Shown piece by piece: positions 1 through 7,748 of a stretch of DNA of 56,661 bases. A program made the position numbers and the translations under genes. The stretch comes from Devosia nanyangense (GTDB taxonomy: Bacteria > Pseudomonadota > Alphaproteobacteria > Rhizobiales > Devosiaceae): assembly GCA_016213505.1 (NCBI GenBank), contig JACRAF010000036.1, positions 1 to 56,661 on the forward strand, in the 5' to 3' direction. Position 1 is the first letter of the stretch; every line of letters begins with the position of its first letter. The notes beneath the pieces were generated by a model that made no database searches, was not told the DNA's origin, and saw only the letters and a program-made list of their open reading frames with translations.

Positions 1-447
1 GCGAAAACCCCGATGGTCGGCATCTGCGTCGGCCACCAGATCATGGCCGATGCAATGGGCGGCGATGTGCGCAAGTCCGACAAGGGCTGGGGCCTCGGCC
101 GCCATGTCTATGCGGTGACGACGCGGCCGGCGCATATCGGCGGCGACCTGCCGGCGTTCGCCATCGCCTGTTCGCATCAGGACCAGGTGCTGGTCGCGCC
201 GGCCGAGGCCGAGACGTTCCTCGCTTCCGACTTCACCCCCAATGCCGGGCTGATCTACCGCAACGGCGCGGCGTTGAGCCTCCAGCCGCACCCGGAGTTC
301 ACCGACGACTACACGATCGCGCTCGCCGAACTCCGCCGCGGCAAGGCGCCGGACCAGGTGATCGACACCGCGCTGGCCTCGGTGTCGCGCCCTTCCGACA
401 GCCGCGAAATGGCGGGCTATCTCGGGGCGTTCCTGCGGCAGGCTTAG
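1..447 (+). CDS. Class I glutamine amidotransferase domain protein (5' truncated)
   Basis: The reading frame is open from base 1, so the start lies outside the window and only about 148 C-terminal residues are present. The sequence GICVGHQ is the nucleophile elbow of class I glutamine amidotransferases (Cys in the middle), and LQPHPEF near the end supplies the His and, two residues later, an acidic residue of the Cys-His-Glu triad. By family such a domain releases ammonia from glutamine, or acts as a GMP-synthase-like stand-alone protein; here it is more likely a stand-alone GATase1 because no synthase domain follows. It converges with engB, the stop codons overlapping by 4 nt. The substrate cannot be told. 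Confidence 0.85.
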   Translation, partial: AKTPMVGICVGHQIMADAMGGDVRKSDKGWGLGRHVYAVTTRPAHIGGDLPAFAIACSHQDQVLVAPAEAETFLASDFTPNAGLIYRNGAALSLQPHPEFTDDYTIALAELRRGKAPDQVIDTALASVSRPSDSREMAGYLGAFLRQA

Positions 448-1088
448 CCTGCGGCCACCAGCGCCGCGATCTCGGCCCGCAGCACGTCGATGCCGAATTT
501 GGTTTCGGAGGAGGAGGTGATCAGTTCGGGGTGGGCGGCGGGGCGCTTGGCGATCGCCGCCCGCGTGGCAGCGGCCGCCGCCTCGAGTTCGGCGACCGAG
601 GGCTTGTCGGCCTTGGTCAGCACCACCTGGTAGCTCACGGCGCCCTTGTCGAGCTCGTTCATCACCGTAAGGTCGTTGGCCTTGGGCCCGTGGCGGCCGT
701 CGACCAGGACGTAGACGCGGCGCAGGTTCGGCCGGCCGGTGAGGTATTGATGGATCAGCTTGGTCCACGCGTCGACCTTGGGCTTGGGCGCCTGCGCAAA
801 GCCGTAGCCGGGCATGTCGACGATCCTGAGCGGCGCGTCGGCCGCCTCGAAGATGTTGAGTTCCTGGGTGCGACCGGGGGTGTTGGAGGTGCGGGCCAGG
901 TCGCGGGTGCCAGTCAGCGCATTGATCAGCGACGACTTGCCGACATTGGAGCGGCCGGCAAAGGCAATCTCGACCCGATCGGTCGGCGGCAGGTCGGCGA
1001 TGCGGACGCAGCCTTTGACGAACACGAAGGGCCGCGCGAACAGCAGCCGTCCGGCTTCGAGGTCGGGCATGATGGGGAGGTCGCTCAT
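444..1088 (-). CDS. engB: Ribosome biogenesis GTP-binding protein EngB (YihA/YsxC)
   Basis: A 214-residue protein, the usual length for the EngB family of TRAFAC GTPases that assist large ribosomal subunit assembly. Visible G motifs are G1 GRSNVGKS (about 45-52), G2 around [10 protein letters not shown]3 DMPGYG (about 91-96), G4 TKAD and a G5-like SSS near the end. The ATG at 1088 fits the family N terminus. It is the last gene of the minus-strand rpmH-rnpA-yidC run, separated from yidC by a sulfotransferase-like gene, whereas in most related genomes yidC and engB are close neighbours (from memory). Function is well supported by motifs, length and context. Confidence 0.96.
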   Translation of the reverse strand: MSDLPIMPDLEAGRLLFARPFVFVKGCVRIADLPPTDRVEIAFAGRSNVGKSSLINALTGTRDLARTSNTPGRTQELNIFEAADAPLRIVDMPGYGFAQAPKPKVDAWTKLIHQYLTGRPNLRRVYVLVDGRHGPKANDLTVMNELDKGAVSYQVVLTKADKPSVAELEAAAAATRAAIAKRPAAHPELITSSSETKFGIDVLRAEIAALVAAG

Positions 1089-1127
1089 GGCCCCGTCATA
1101 GAGGGGGCGGGCGGCGGGGGGAACCCC

Positions 1128-1817
1128 CTAGATCGGATAGCCGAACGCCCGCTTCTCGATGCCGAGTTCGGTCAGCGCCCGTGAAAATTCCGACCAGTTC
1201 TTGACCCGCTGTGCCGCCGCGCGCTCGCGGTCCTGCTTGACGAGGCCGGCAAACGGCAACGCCGTGGGTACCTTGAGGGTGATCCCCAGTTGCGCTGCGG
1301 CCGTCGCGAAGCGGCGCAGCACCGATTCCGGCGGCACCGTCAGATGCGTCTCGTAGCGCAGGATCGGCACCGGCAGAGAGCGCTTCTCGAGCCAGCTCTT
1401 CCAGTGCGCGTACCACGCCTCCTCCTGGTCGAGCCACCGGGCGAAGCGGGCGGCCTCGAGCTTGACCTTGACGGGCGTGAGGTCGGTGTCGCGGAAGGCG
1501 TCGAACGCCGTGGCCTTGGCGAGCGACACATAGGCGTCGATCTGCCGGCGGACGACGAAGATGGCGCGCATGCCGCTGCGCCCGAGCAGGTCGCGCTCGA
1601 CCATCTCGCGTGGCATCGCCGAGGTCGCCTTGAGCACGATCAGCGTCTTGCGCTCGGCCCGCGCCTCGAGTTCGGCAAGGTCGATGCGGCCGGCCGCGTC
1701 CTGAACGCTCTCGGCAAAAAGGCCGTCGCAGGGAGCGACGGCCTCGAAATTGCGCAGCAGCGCGAACAGGTGGCCGGCGCCGGAGCGGGGTCCGGTGATG
1801 ACCGTGATGCCGTCCAC
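1128..1817 (-). CDS. Sulfotransferase-like P-loop protein
   Basis: A protein of about 229 residues beginning with GITVITGPRSGAGH, a 5'-phosphosulfate-binding-like P-loop at the extreme N terminus, as in bacterial sulfotransferase-family proteins that use PAPS. FVVRRQIDAYVSLAKA in the middle resembles the 3'-phosphate-binding segment (Arg then Ser) of these enzymes. No ATG is available: the GTG at 1817, 4 nt after the yidC stop, is preferred; a TTG at 1856 would overlap yidC by 35 nt. Neither has a clear Shine-Dalgarno. Placement between yidC and engB suggests cotranscription only. The acceptor is unknown and the family call is from motif shape, so catalytic activity is inferred. Confidence 0.7.
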   Translation of the reverse strand: MDGITVITGPRSGAGHLFALLRNFEAVAPCDGLFAESVQDAAGRIDLAELEARAERKTLIVLKATSAMPREMVERDLLGRSGMRAIFVVRRQIDAYVSLAKATAFDAFRDTDLTPVKVKLEAARFARWLDQEEAWYAHWKSWLEKRSLPVPILRYETHLTVPPESVLRRFATAAAQLGITLKVPTALPFAGLVKQDRERAAAQRVKNWSEFSRALTELGIEKRAFGYPI

Positions 1818-1821
1818 CGCG

Positions 1822-3684
1822 TTACGGGGCGCTGGGCTTGGTCTTCCTGAGGCCAAGCGAGGTGAGGATGTTGCCGAACAGATCGACCTTGGCCCCGTGC
1901 CGCGCCATGATGAAATACTGCTGCAGGATGGACAGGAAGTTGTTCCAGCTCCAGTAGATCACGAGGCCCGCCGGGAACGTCCCGAGCATGAAGGTGAACA
2001 CCACCGGCATCCAGTTGAAGATCATCGCCTGCGTCGGATCCGGCGGCGGCGGATTGAGCCGCATCTGCACCCACATGGTGACGCCCATGATCAGCGGCCA
2101 GATGCCCAGATGCAGCAGTCCGCCGATGAGCGGCACCCCCAGCAACGTCTCGTTGGCGATCGGCAGCAGTCCGAACAGCGTGAAGATGTTGGTCGGATCC
2201 TGCGCCGCGAGGTCCTGGATCCAGCCGAAGAACGGCGCATGCCGCATCTCGAGGCTGATGAAGATGACGGTGTAGAGCGAGAAGAACACCGGGATCTGGA
2301 TCAGCACCGGCCAGCAGCCCGAGAGCGGATTGATCTTCTCCCGCTTGTAGAGCTCCATCATCGCCTGCTGCTGCGCCGGCCGGTCTTCCTTGAACCGGTC
2401 CTGGATCGTCTTCATCTCGGGCTGCACGCGCCGCATCGCCGCCATCGAGGCGTAGGACCGGCTGGCGAGCGGGAAGAACAGCCCCTTGACGATCACCGTC
2501 ACCGCCAGCATGGCGAGACCGAAATTGCCGATGATTCCGTAAAGGAAGCGGATCAGGTAGAACATCGGTTTGGTGAGGAAGAAGAACCAGCCCCAGTCGA
2601 TCAAGAGCTCGAGCCGGTCGAAATGGTATTGCGTCTCGTACGAGGCGATCACTGCCTCTTCCTTGGCGCCGGCAAACACGTAGCTCTTGTTCTCGGCGGT
2701 GGCGCCGCTGGCGACGGTGACGGGGTTGGTGCCGACGAAGCTCGTCTGGTATTCGTCCTGGTTGTTCGGCTTGAGGTAGGTGAACTGCGCGTTCACCGCC
2801 TCGCCGGGATTGGCGATGACCGCCGTCGCCCAGTACTTGTCGGTGAAGCCGAGCCAGCCCGTCGTGTTGTCGAGGCGGATTTGCTTGTCGCCCTGCAGGT
2901 CCGTGTACTTTTTCGCGACCTGGTTGTTCGAGCCGAGGACGCCGACCGGCCCTTCGTGCTGAACGAAGAAGTTCTGCACCGCCGGCGTGCCCTCGCGCAC
3001 CGCCCGTGCATAGGGAAACAGCGCCACGTCTCCGCCCGACGCATTCTCGATGCTCTGGGTGACGGTGAACAGGTAATCGGCATCAACCGCAAAGCTGCGG
3101 CGGAAGGTCAGCCCGGCGCCGTTGTCCCATTTGATGGTGACCGGCGTCGTCTCGGTGAGCCGCGCCGATGCGTCGCCCTCGAGGGTCCATTGCGAGGTCG
3201 CGTCGGGGAGCTTGACGGTGCTGCCGCTCGCCGCCGCCCAGCCCTGCTCGACATAATAGCCACCGGGTGCGCCCGACGGCGTCAGCAGCGTGATGATGGC
3301 GCTGTCGGCGGCGAGGGTCTCGGTGTACTTTTTGAGCTGCAGGTCATCGAGCCGCCCGCCGGTCAGGTTGATCGTGCCCTTGAGCGAGGCGGTCTCGATC
3401 TCGACGCGCGGCGAGGCGGCAAGTGCCGCAGCGCGGTCGGCGAAAGTCCCCGCCGCTGCCGTTGTCGGCGTTGCCGCAGTCGTCGTGGTGGTCGTGCCAT
3501 CGGCGTTGGTCGTCGTCGTGGTCGTCGCCAGACCCGGATTGGCAGCGGCCGCCTGCTGCGCGGCGATTTCCGCCTGCTGCTGCGCCCGCTGCATCTGCGG
3601 GCCGGCGATGAAGAATTGCCATCCGAACAGCACCACCACGCTGAGGACGATCGCGAGGATCATGTTGCGGTTGGTTTCGTTCAT
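1822..3684 (-). CDS. yidC: Membrane protein insertase YidC
   Basis: A 620-residue protein with the Gram-negative YidC layout: N-terminal transmembrane anchor (about 8-26), large periplasmic beta-sandwich domain (about 85-350), then the conserved five-helix core with RPAQQQAMMELYKREKINPL in the cytoplasmic hairpin and GCWPVLIQIPVFFSLY after it. It inserts and folds inner-membrane proteins alone or with SecYEG. Residues about 54-76 form a Thr-rich low-complexity linker encoded by a GTC/GTG-rich tract, which is variable in this family. It starts 4 nt inside rnpA (ATGA overlap), implying translational coupling. Length, motifs and the rpmH-rnpA context make this secure. Confidence 0.98.
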   Translation of the reverse strand: MNETNRNMILAIVLSVVVLFGWQFFIAGPQMQRAQQQAEIAAQQAAAANPGLATTTTTTNADGTTTTTTAATPTTAAAGTFADRAAALAASPRVEIETASLKGTINLTGGRLDDLQLKKYTETLAADSAIITLLTPSGAPGGYYVEQGWAAASGSTVKLPDATSQWTLEGDASARLTETTPVTIKWDNGAGLTFRRSFAVDADYLFTVTQSIENASGGDVALFPYARAVREGTPAVQNFFVQHEGPVGVLGSNNQVAKKYTDLQGDKQIRLDNTTGWLGFTDKYWATAVIANPGEAVNAQFTYLKPNNQDEYQTSFVGTNPVTVASGATAENKSYVFAGAKEEAVIASYETQYHFDRLELLIDWGWFFFLTKPMFYLIRFLYGIIGNFGLAMLAVTVIVKGLFFPLASRSYASMAAMRRVQPEMKTIQDRFKEDRPAQQQAMMELYKREKINPLSGCWPVLIQIPVFFSLYTVIFISLEMRHAPFFGWIQDLAAQDPTNIFTLFGLLPIANETLLGVPLIGGLLHLGIWPLIMGVTMWVQMRLNPPPPDPTQAMIFNWMPVVFTFMLGTFPAGLVIYWSWNNFLSILQQYFIMARHGAKVDLFGNILTSLGLRKTKPSAP

Positions 3685-4058
3685 GGTCGTTGGGTTCCGG
3701 GGTCGCGCACCTTGGCGTGCACTTTGTCGATGGCGGAAGAAAGGTCGGCGACGACGCGCGAGAAGGGAAGCGTCAGCGCCTCGCGGCGGCCGACAAGCAC
3801 GTAGTCATGTTGGGCGTGGAAGGCGTCGCCGCAAGCCCTCGCGGCAGCACGCAAACGCCGCCTGATGCGGTTGCGCTCGGGGGAATTGCCGGTCTTGTTG
3901 GTGACGGTGAGGCCGAGGCCTGGCTCGGCATCGGCGACGGCGATGGCCTGCAGCGAAAAGCCGGCACGGCCGGCGCGGACGCCGCGCGCGGCGTTGAGGA
4001 ACTGCGCCCGCTTGGTGAGGCGTCTCGAGATTCCGTTGCGCCGCGGCCCGGCCGTCAT
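3681..4058 (-). CDS. rnpA: Ribonuclease P protein component RnpA
   Basis: About 125 residues, basic, with the RnpA signature region RNRIRRRLRAAAR (matching the conserved RNR motif that contacts P RNA), preceded by LTVTNKTGN. It is the protein cofactor of RNase P, which matures tRNA 5' ends. The ATG at 4058 is preferred; an in-frame TTG at 4067, just after the AGGGG following rpmH, is possible and would add three residues. It lies 14 nt downstream of rpmH and overlaps yidC by 4 nt, the standard arrangement. Confidence 0.95.
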   Translation of the reverse strand: MTAGPRRNGISRRLTKRAQFLNAARGVRAGRAGFSLQAIAVADAEPGLGLTVTNKTGNSPERNRIRRRLRAAARACGDAFHAQHDYVLVGRREALTLPFSRVVADLSSAIDKVHAKVRDPGTQRP

Positions 4059-4072
4059 GCGGCCCAAATCCC

Positions 4073-4207
4073 CTAGGCCGAGAGCTTCTTGCGGCCCAGA
4101 GCCCGGCGCAGATTGAGAATCTTGCGGCCGTTCTTGGTCGCCATGCGGGCCCTGAAGCCGTGGCGGCGGGTGCGCACGAGGATGCTCGGCTGGAATGTAC
4201 GCTTCAT
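4073..4207 (-). CDS. rpmH: 50S ribosomal protein L34
   Basis: A 44-residue, Arg/Lys-rich protein starting MKRTFQPS and containing [16 protein letters not shown], which is diagnostic of L34. It is a structural protein of the large ribosomal subunit. It heads the rnpA-yidC operon and has a strong consensus promoter at 4321-4349, giving a leader of roughly 105 nt. It is below the size that simple gene scans usually report. The start ATG and the stop TAG (4073-4075) are unambiguous. Confidence 0.97.
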   Translation of the reverse strand: MKRTFQPSILVRTRRHGFRARMATKNGRKILNLRRALGRKKLSA

Positions 4208-4320
4208 AGTTTCACACCACGCCGGGCGCGGTCCTCTTGGGTAACAACTTGCGCTAGATGATGCCGCGCCGTGAAAAGCCAGCCAAACGGCCGATCCGCC
4301 ACGGGGGCAGATTGGCCGGG

Positions 4321-4349
4321 CTTATAGGGAATTGAACCTTTGAAGTCAA
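4321..4349 (-). promoter_or_regulatory. Sigma-70 promoter of rpmH-rnpA-yidC
   Basis: On the minus strand TTGACT (4349-4344) is followed after exactly 17 nt by TATAAG (4326-4321). This near-consensus housekeeping promoter would start transcription near 4313, about 105 nt before the rpmH ATG. It is the best promoter match in the window and suits a ribosomal operon. Confidence 0.8.
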
Positions 4350-4465
4350 CGAGACCTGCCGCGACCGGGCGACGGCGTTGTCGCAGCACAATCGGGCGGG
4401 TTTTGGGGCGTTCTGCGGCATTTTGGCAGCCCGGCTCCTGGCGTTATGCGGCCATTGCTCCGGAG

Positions 4466-4528
4466 GCGCTTCCAGGAAAGGTGCGAAGCGGTTTTCCGGT
4501 TCGGAAGCGCGACAAATCAGGGACATAG
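4466..4528. repeat. Dispersed palindromic intergenic element, copy A
   Basis: A 45-nt core bounded by GCGCTTCC (4466-4473) and its reverse complement GGAAGCGC (4503-4510), with an inner pairing of AGGAAA with TTTTCC, followed by a conserved tail GACAAATCAGGGACATAG. A second copy with six differences in 63 nt lies at 39948-40010. In that copy the outer arms are GCGTTTCC/GGAAACGC, so a C-G pair became T-A and pairing is kept. It resembles short mobile palindromes (RIME/REP-like) of rhizobia; the family name is not established here. Confidence 0.8.
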
Positions 4529-4566
4529 AGCACTCGTTCCGATTTCATCGGAACGTGAAGTGCTCT
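4527..4566. repeat. Long hairpin next to repeat copy A
   Basis: AGAGCACT (4527-4534) pairs with AGTGCTCT (4559-4566), and CGTTCCGAT (4535-4543) pairs with ATCGGAACG (4547-4555), leaving a 3-nt loop and a 3-nt bulge (TGA, 4556-4558). The 17-bp stem is not followed by a T run, so a simple terminator is unlikely. It may be a second module of the palindromic element, present with copy A but absent from copy B. Confidence 0.65.
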
Positions 4567-4610
4567 AGAAGCGGAACGGCTCCTTTCCTTTGCGGCACTA
4601 AAGGTCCGGT

Positions 4611-6047
4611 TTGGCAACGGTTTTGACCCCCGATCTCTGCGTCATCGGCGCGGGCGCGTCCGGCCTTGCTGTGGCGGACGCGGCCCGGCGGCTAGGCGCC
4701 AGCGTCGTCGTTGTCGAACAGGGCGACACCGGCGGGGCCAGCCTCAAATCCGGGGCGCTGGCGCTGCGGGCCCTGGCGGCGGCAGCGGAGCGGGCGGCGC
4801 TGGGCCGCAGCGGCGCCCCCTTCGGCGTCTTCGCCGAACCGGCGAAGGTCAGCTTCCGCAAGGTGCGCGATCACATCGCTGAAATTCTGGCACGGGGCGC
4901 GCCCGAGAGCGGCGCGGCGAAACTGGCGGCGCGCGGCATCGAGCTGGTGAAGGCCGTCGGCACCTTCACCGACCCCAAGACCCTCGCTGCCGGCGACACC
5001 ACGATCCACGCCCGCCGCTTCGTCATCGCCACCGGCGCCCGGCCGATCATGCCGGACGTCCCGGGGCTGTTCTCGGTGCCCTATTTCACCACCGAGACCA
5101 TCTTCGACAACACCCGCAAACTCACCCATTTGGTGATCATCGGTGCTGGGCCCATGGGGCTCGAGTTGGCGCTGAGCTACCGGCGGCTGGGCTGCGAGGT
5201 CACCGTGGTCGAGCCGGGGAGGGTCCTGCCGCAATCCGATCCGGAGCTCGCCGAGATCGCGCTCCGGCGCCTGCGCGCCGAAGGTGTCGTGCTGCTCGAG
5301 GAGTCGGCGATCGTTGCCGTGCAGGCGCGCAGCCAGGGCATCGGCATTGTTGTGCGGGCCCGCGACGAGCCGCTGACCCTCGATGCCTCCCATGTCCTCG
5401 TCGCCTCCGGCCGGCTCGCCAATCTCGAGGAGCTCGGGCTCGATGCGGCGCGCATCGGCCGCTCCAAGTCCGATCCGGGGGCGCTGGCGCTTAAGCCATC
5501 GCTGAGGACCACCAACGCAAGAGTCTATGCCGTGGGCGAAGCCGCCGGCCACGCCCCGGCGCCGCATCTGACGGCGCTCGAGGCCGATCTCGTGGTCCGC
5601 GCGGCGCTGCTGGGCGAGCCGGCGCGCTACGAGCCGGCGGCGGTGCCGCGGCTCACCCTCACCGATCCCGAGATCGCCGAGATCGGGCTCAGCGAACAGA
5701 TGGCGCGGTCGCGCTTCAAGACTGGCTTTTCGGTGCTGCGCGCGAGCTACGCGGAGAACGACCTCGCCCGTGCCGGCCGCGAGGGCATGGGCGTTGTCAA
5801 GCTCATCGTCGCCCGCTCGGGGCGGATTCTTGGCGCCGGTATCGTCGGCGCCGGCGCGGCGGAGCTGGCGGCGCTGTTTGCCCTCGCCATCGGGCAGAAC
5901 CTCGATGCTGCAAAGCTCGCCACCCTTGCCGCTCCGCATCCGAGCTATGCCGAGCTGGCCCGCATCCTGGGCGACCAAGCCGCCGCGGGCGCACCGCAAA
6001 GCCTGTGGACCGCCCGTCGCTTGGCGCTCAACCGCTTGTTGCCCTAG
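4611..6047 (+). CDS. Pyridine nucleotide-disulfide oxidoreductase family flavoprotein lacking the redox disulfide
   Basis: 478 residues with the dihydrolipoyl dehydrogenase/mercuric reductase fold: N-terminal FAD motif GAGASGLAVADAARRLGA, ATGARP, a second dinucleotide motif VIIGAGPMGLELA (about 180-195), a second FAD contact VYAVGEA, and a C-terminal dimerisation domain ending with HPSYAE, matching the HPTxxE His-Glu dyad. Where family members have the CxxxxC redox pair (GGTCLNVGCIPSKAL), this protein reads GGASLKSGALALRAL, so both cysteines are replaced by Ser and Ala. It cannot work as a classical dithiol reductase and may be an NAD(P)H oxidase or diaphorase-like enzyme. Start is TTG at 4611 after AAAGG. 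The histidine kinase follows 26 nt downstream. Confidence 0.8.
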   Translation: MATVLTPDLCVIGAGASGLAVADAARRLGASVVVVEQGDTGGASLKSGALALRALAAAAERAALGRSGAPFGVFAEPAKVSFRKVRDHIAEILARGAPESGAAKLAARGIELVKAVGTFTDPKTLAAGDTTIHARRFVIATGARPIMPDVPGLFSVPYFTTETIFDNTRKLTHLVIIGAGPMGLELALSYRRLGCEVTVVEPGRVLPQSDPELAEIALRRLRAEGVVLLEESAIVAVQARSQGIGIVVRARDEPLTLDASHVLVASGRLANLEELGLDAARIGRSKSDPGALALKPSLRTTNARVYAVGEAAGHAPAPHLTALEADLVVRAALLGEPARYEPAAVPRLTLTDPEIAEIGLSEQMARSRFKTGFSVLRASYAENDLARAGREGMGVVKLIVARSGRILGAGIVGAGAAELAALFALAIGQNLDAAKLATLAAPHPSYAELARILGDQAAAGAPQSLWTARRLALNRLLP

Positions 6048-6073
6048 GGCCCATACCGTATGAGTGGTGGAAG

Positions 6074-7507
6074 ATGACCAGCGAGCCCCGCGCCATGCCC
6101 GGGCCGTTTTCCGGGCTCTCCGTCAAACTCATCGCCACGATCACGCTCGTGATTCTTGCGGTCGAAGTGGTGATCTATCTGCCCTCGGCAGGCAATTACC
6201 GCGAGGCCTGGCTCAATGATCGGCTGCGCATCGGCATCGTCGCGGCGCGCGTCCTCGACGCCGTGCCCGACGTGATGAACCTGCCGCGCATGCTGACGGA
6301 CCGGCTGCTCAATTCTGCCGGCGCCATCGCCATCGTCTATCGCCGCGGCGGGCAGAGCCAGCTGATCGAGCTCGAGGAGAAACCGATGCCGCGCGAGGCG
6401 GTGACGGTCGATATGCGGCAGAACGACTATCCCACCCTGATCATGGGCGCCCTCGACACCCTCGCCCATGGCGACGACCGCACGCTGCGCATCGTCGGCA
6501 ATGGCGACGGTGGCGATGAGGTCGCCGAGGTCGAGGTGCTGATGTCGGAAACCCCGCTTCGCGACGACCTCATCGGCTATTCGTGGACCATCGGCCTCAT
6601 CTCGCTCTTGGTGGCGGTGCTGACCGCCGGGGTACTCTACCTGCTGGTCAGCCGGCTGCTGATCGCGCCGATCCGGCGGCTGACCGAGAACATGGTCGCC
6701 TACCGCATGGCGCCCGAGAACGCCGCTCTGATCATCGCCCCGACCCGGCGCAAGGACGAGATCGGCATCGTCGAGAACGAACTCGCCGCGATGGAGACCG
6801 ACATCTTCTCGATGCTGCGCCAGCGCCGGCATCTTGCCGATCTCGGGCTCGCCGTCGCCAAGATCAACCACGACCTGAGGAACACGCTGACCTCGGCGCA
6901 GCTACTCTCCGATCAGGTGGTGGCGCTCGACGACCCCAAGATCCAGCGCCTCGCGCCGCGACTGGTGCACTCGATCGACAAGGCCATCGGCTTTGCCCAG
7001 TCGGTGCTCGATTACGGCCGCCAGAGCGCGACGCCGCCAAAACCCGTGCCGGTCGACCTGCGTGCCCTGGTCGATGAATCGGCGCTCGATGCCGGGCTCG
7101 TCCGCCACCCCGATATCGCCTTTGCCAACAAGGTGCCCGACGGCGTCTCGATCAAGGCCGACCCCGAGCAACTGGCACGGGTCTTCGTCAACCTCATGCG
7201 CAATGCCCGCGAGGCGCTCGAGGCGGCGACCGAAAAGCCGCCCAGGCCAGAGGTGACCGTGGGGTTTGCCTCGGCGCCGGCGGGGCTGTCGCTCTCGGTC
7301 TCGGACAATGGCCCCGGCCTGCCGCCTCGGGCCCGGGAAAACCTATTCGTCGCCTTCGAGGGCTCGGCCAAGGCCGGCGGCACCGGGCTCGGCCTCGCCA
7401 TCGCGCGCGAACTGGTGACGGCGCATGGCGGCACGCTGAGCTACACCCCGCTCGACCCTGGTACCCGTTTCGACATTGCGCTTCCCGGCTCGATCCGCCT
7501 GCCCTGA
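6074..7507 (+). CDS. Membrane sensor histidine kinase (orphan)
   Basis: About 477 residues: TM1 (about 17-37), an extracytoplasmic sensor region of roughly 130 residues, TM2 (about 171-192), a HAMP-like segment, then a dimerisation/phosphoacceptor helix with H266 in INHDLRN, and a HATPase_c domain with N box (NLMRNAREALEAA), G1 (SDNGPGLPP) and G2 (GGTGLGLAIARE). Such kinases autophosphorylate on His and pass phosphate to a response regulator. No response regulator is adjacent, so it is an orphan here. The ATG at 6074 (after TGGTGGAAG) is chosen over an upstream in-frame start inside the previous gene, because it places TM1 normally. The signal sensed is unknown. Confidence 0.88.
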   Translation: MTSEPRAMPGPFSGLSVKLIATITLVILAVEVVIYLPSAGNYREAWLNDRLRIGIVAARVLDAVPDVMNLPRMLTDRLLNSAGAIAIVYRRGGQSQLIELEEKPMPREAVTVDMRQNDYPTLIMGALDTLAHGDDRTLRIVGNGDGGDEVAEVEVLMSETPLRDDLIGYSWTIGLISLLVAVLTAGVLYLLVSRLLIAPIRRLTENMVAYRMAPENAALIIAPTRRKDEIGIVENELAAMETDIFSMLRQRRHLADLGLAVAKINHDLRNTLTSAQLLSDQVVALDDPKIQRLAPRLVHSIDKAIGFAQSVLDYGRQSATPPKPVPVDLRALVDESALDAGLVRHPDIAFANKVPDGVSIKADPEQLARVFVNLMRNAREALEAATEKPPRPEVTVGFASAPAGLSLSVSDNGPGLPPRARENLFVAFEGSAKAGGTGLGLAIARELVTAHGGTLSYTPLDPGTRFDIALPGSIRLP

Positions 7508-7521
7508 GCGGCGGCGCGTGC

Positions 7522-7550
7522 TTGCCAATCCGCAATGCCCTGTGTATGGG
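7522..7550 (+). promoter_or_regulatory. Possible promoter of tRNA-Arg
   Basis: TTGCCA (7522-7527) and TATGGG (7545-7550) are 17 nt apart, and the predicted start near 7557 would be about 38 nt before the mature tRNA. The -10 match is only moderate. Confidence 0.35.
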
Positions 7551-7594
7551 TGGCGCCGCTTCACTGCCGCCCGCGCGGCCGTTCCGAAGCCTGC

Positions 7595-7671
7595 GCGCCC
7601 TTAGCTCAGCTGGATAGAGCACCAGACTACGAATCTGGGGGTCAGGAGTTCGAATCTCTTAGGGCGCGCCA
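7595..7671 (+). tRNA. tRNA-Arg (anticodon ACG)
   Basis: A complete 77-nt cloverleaf. Acceptor stem GCGCCCT (7595-7601) pairs with AGGGCGC (7661-7667), discriminator G then encoded CCA. The D stem is GCTC/GAGC, the anticodon stem CCAGA/TCTGG with loop CTACGAA (anticodon ACG at 7629-7631), and the T arm contains the GTTCGAATC loop motif. Anticodon ACG (read as ICG after deamination) decodes CGU, CGC and CGA arginine codons. Confidence 0.98.
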
Positions 7672-7748
7672 ATACTTCCGAGCCTTTCGGCCGCTCCCGG
7701 CGGAGCATGACACGGTTTTTGTCTGTCCCGCGTCTCACCCAAAACCGG

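Larger units (their letters stand above)
4208..4610. other. Intergenic region between rpmH and the FAD oxidoreductase gene
   Basis: About 400 nt without a credible protein gene, between the divergent rpmH (minus) and oxidoreductase (plus) genes. It holds the rpmH promoter, a dispersed palindromic element (4466-4528) and a separate 40-nt hairpin (4527-4566) just upstream of the oxidoreductase. The short open frames here overlap on both strands and lack ribosome-binding sites, so none is called. Confidence 0.8.

Noticed and set aside
1750..3804. 684-codon plus-strand open frame opposite yidC
   Set aside because: An antisense shadow of yidC in GC-rich DNA; composition is Arg/His/Glu-rich without domains.
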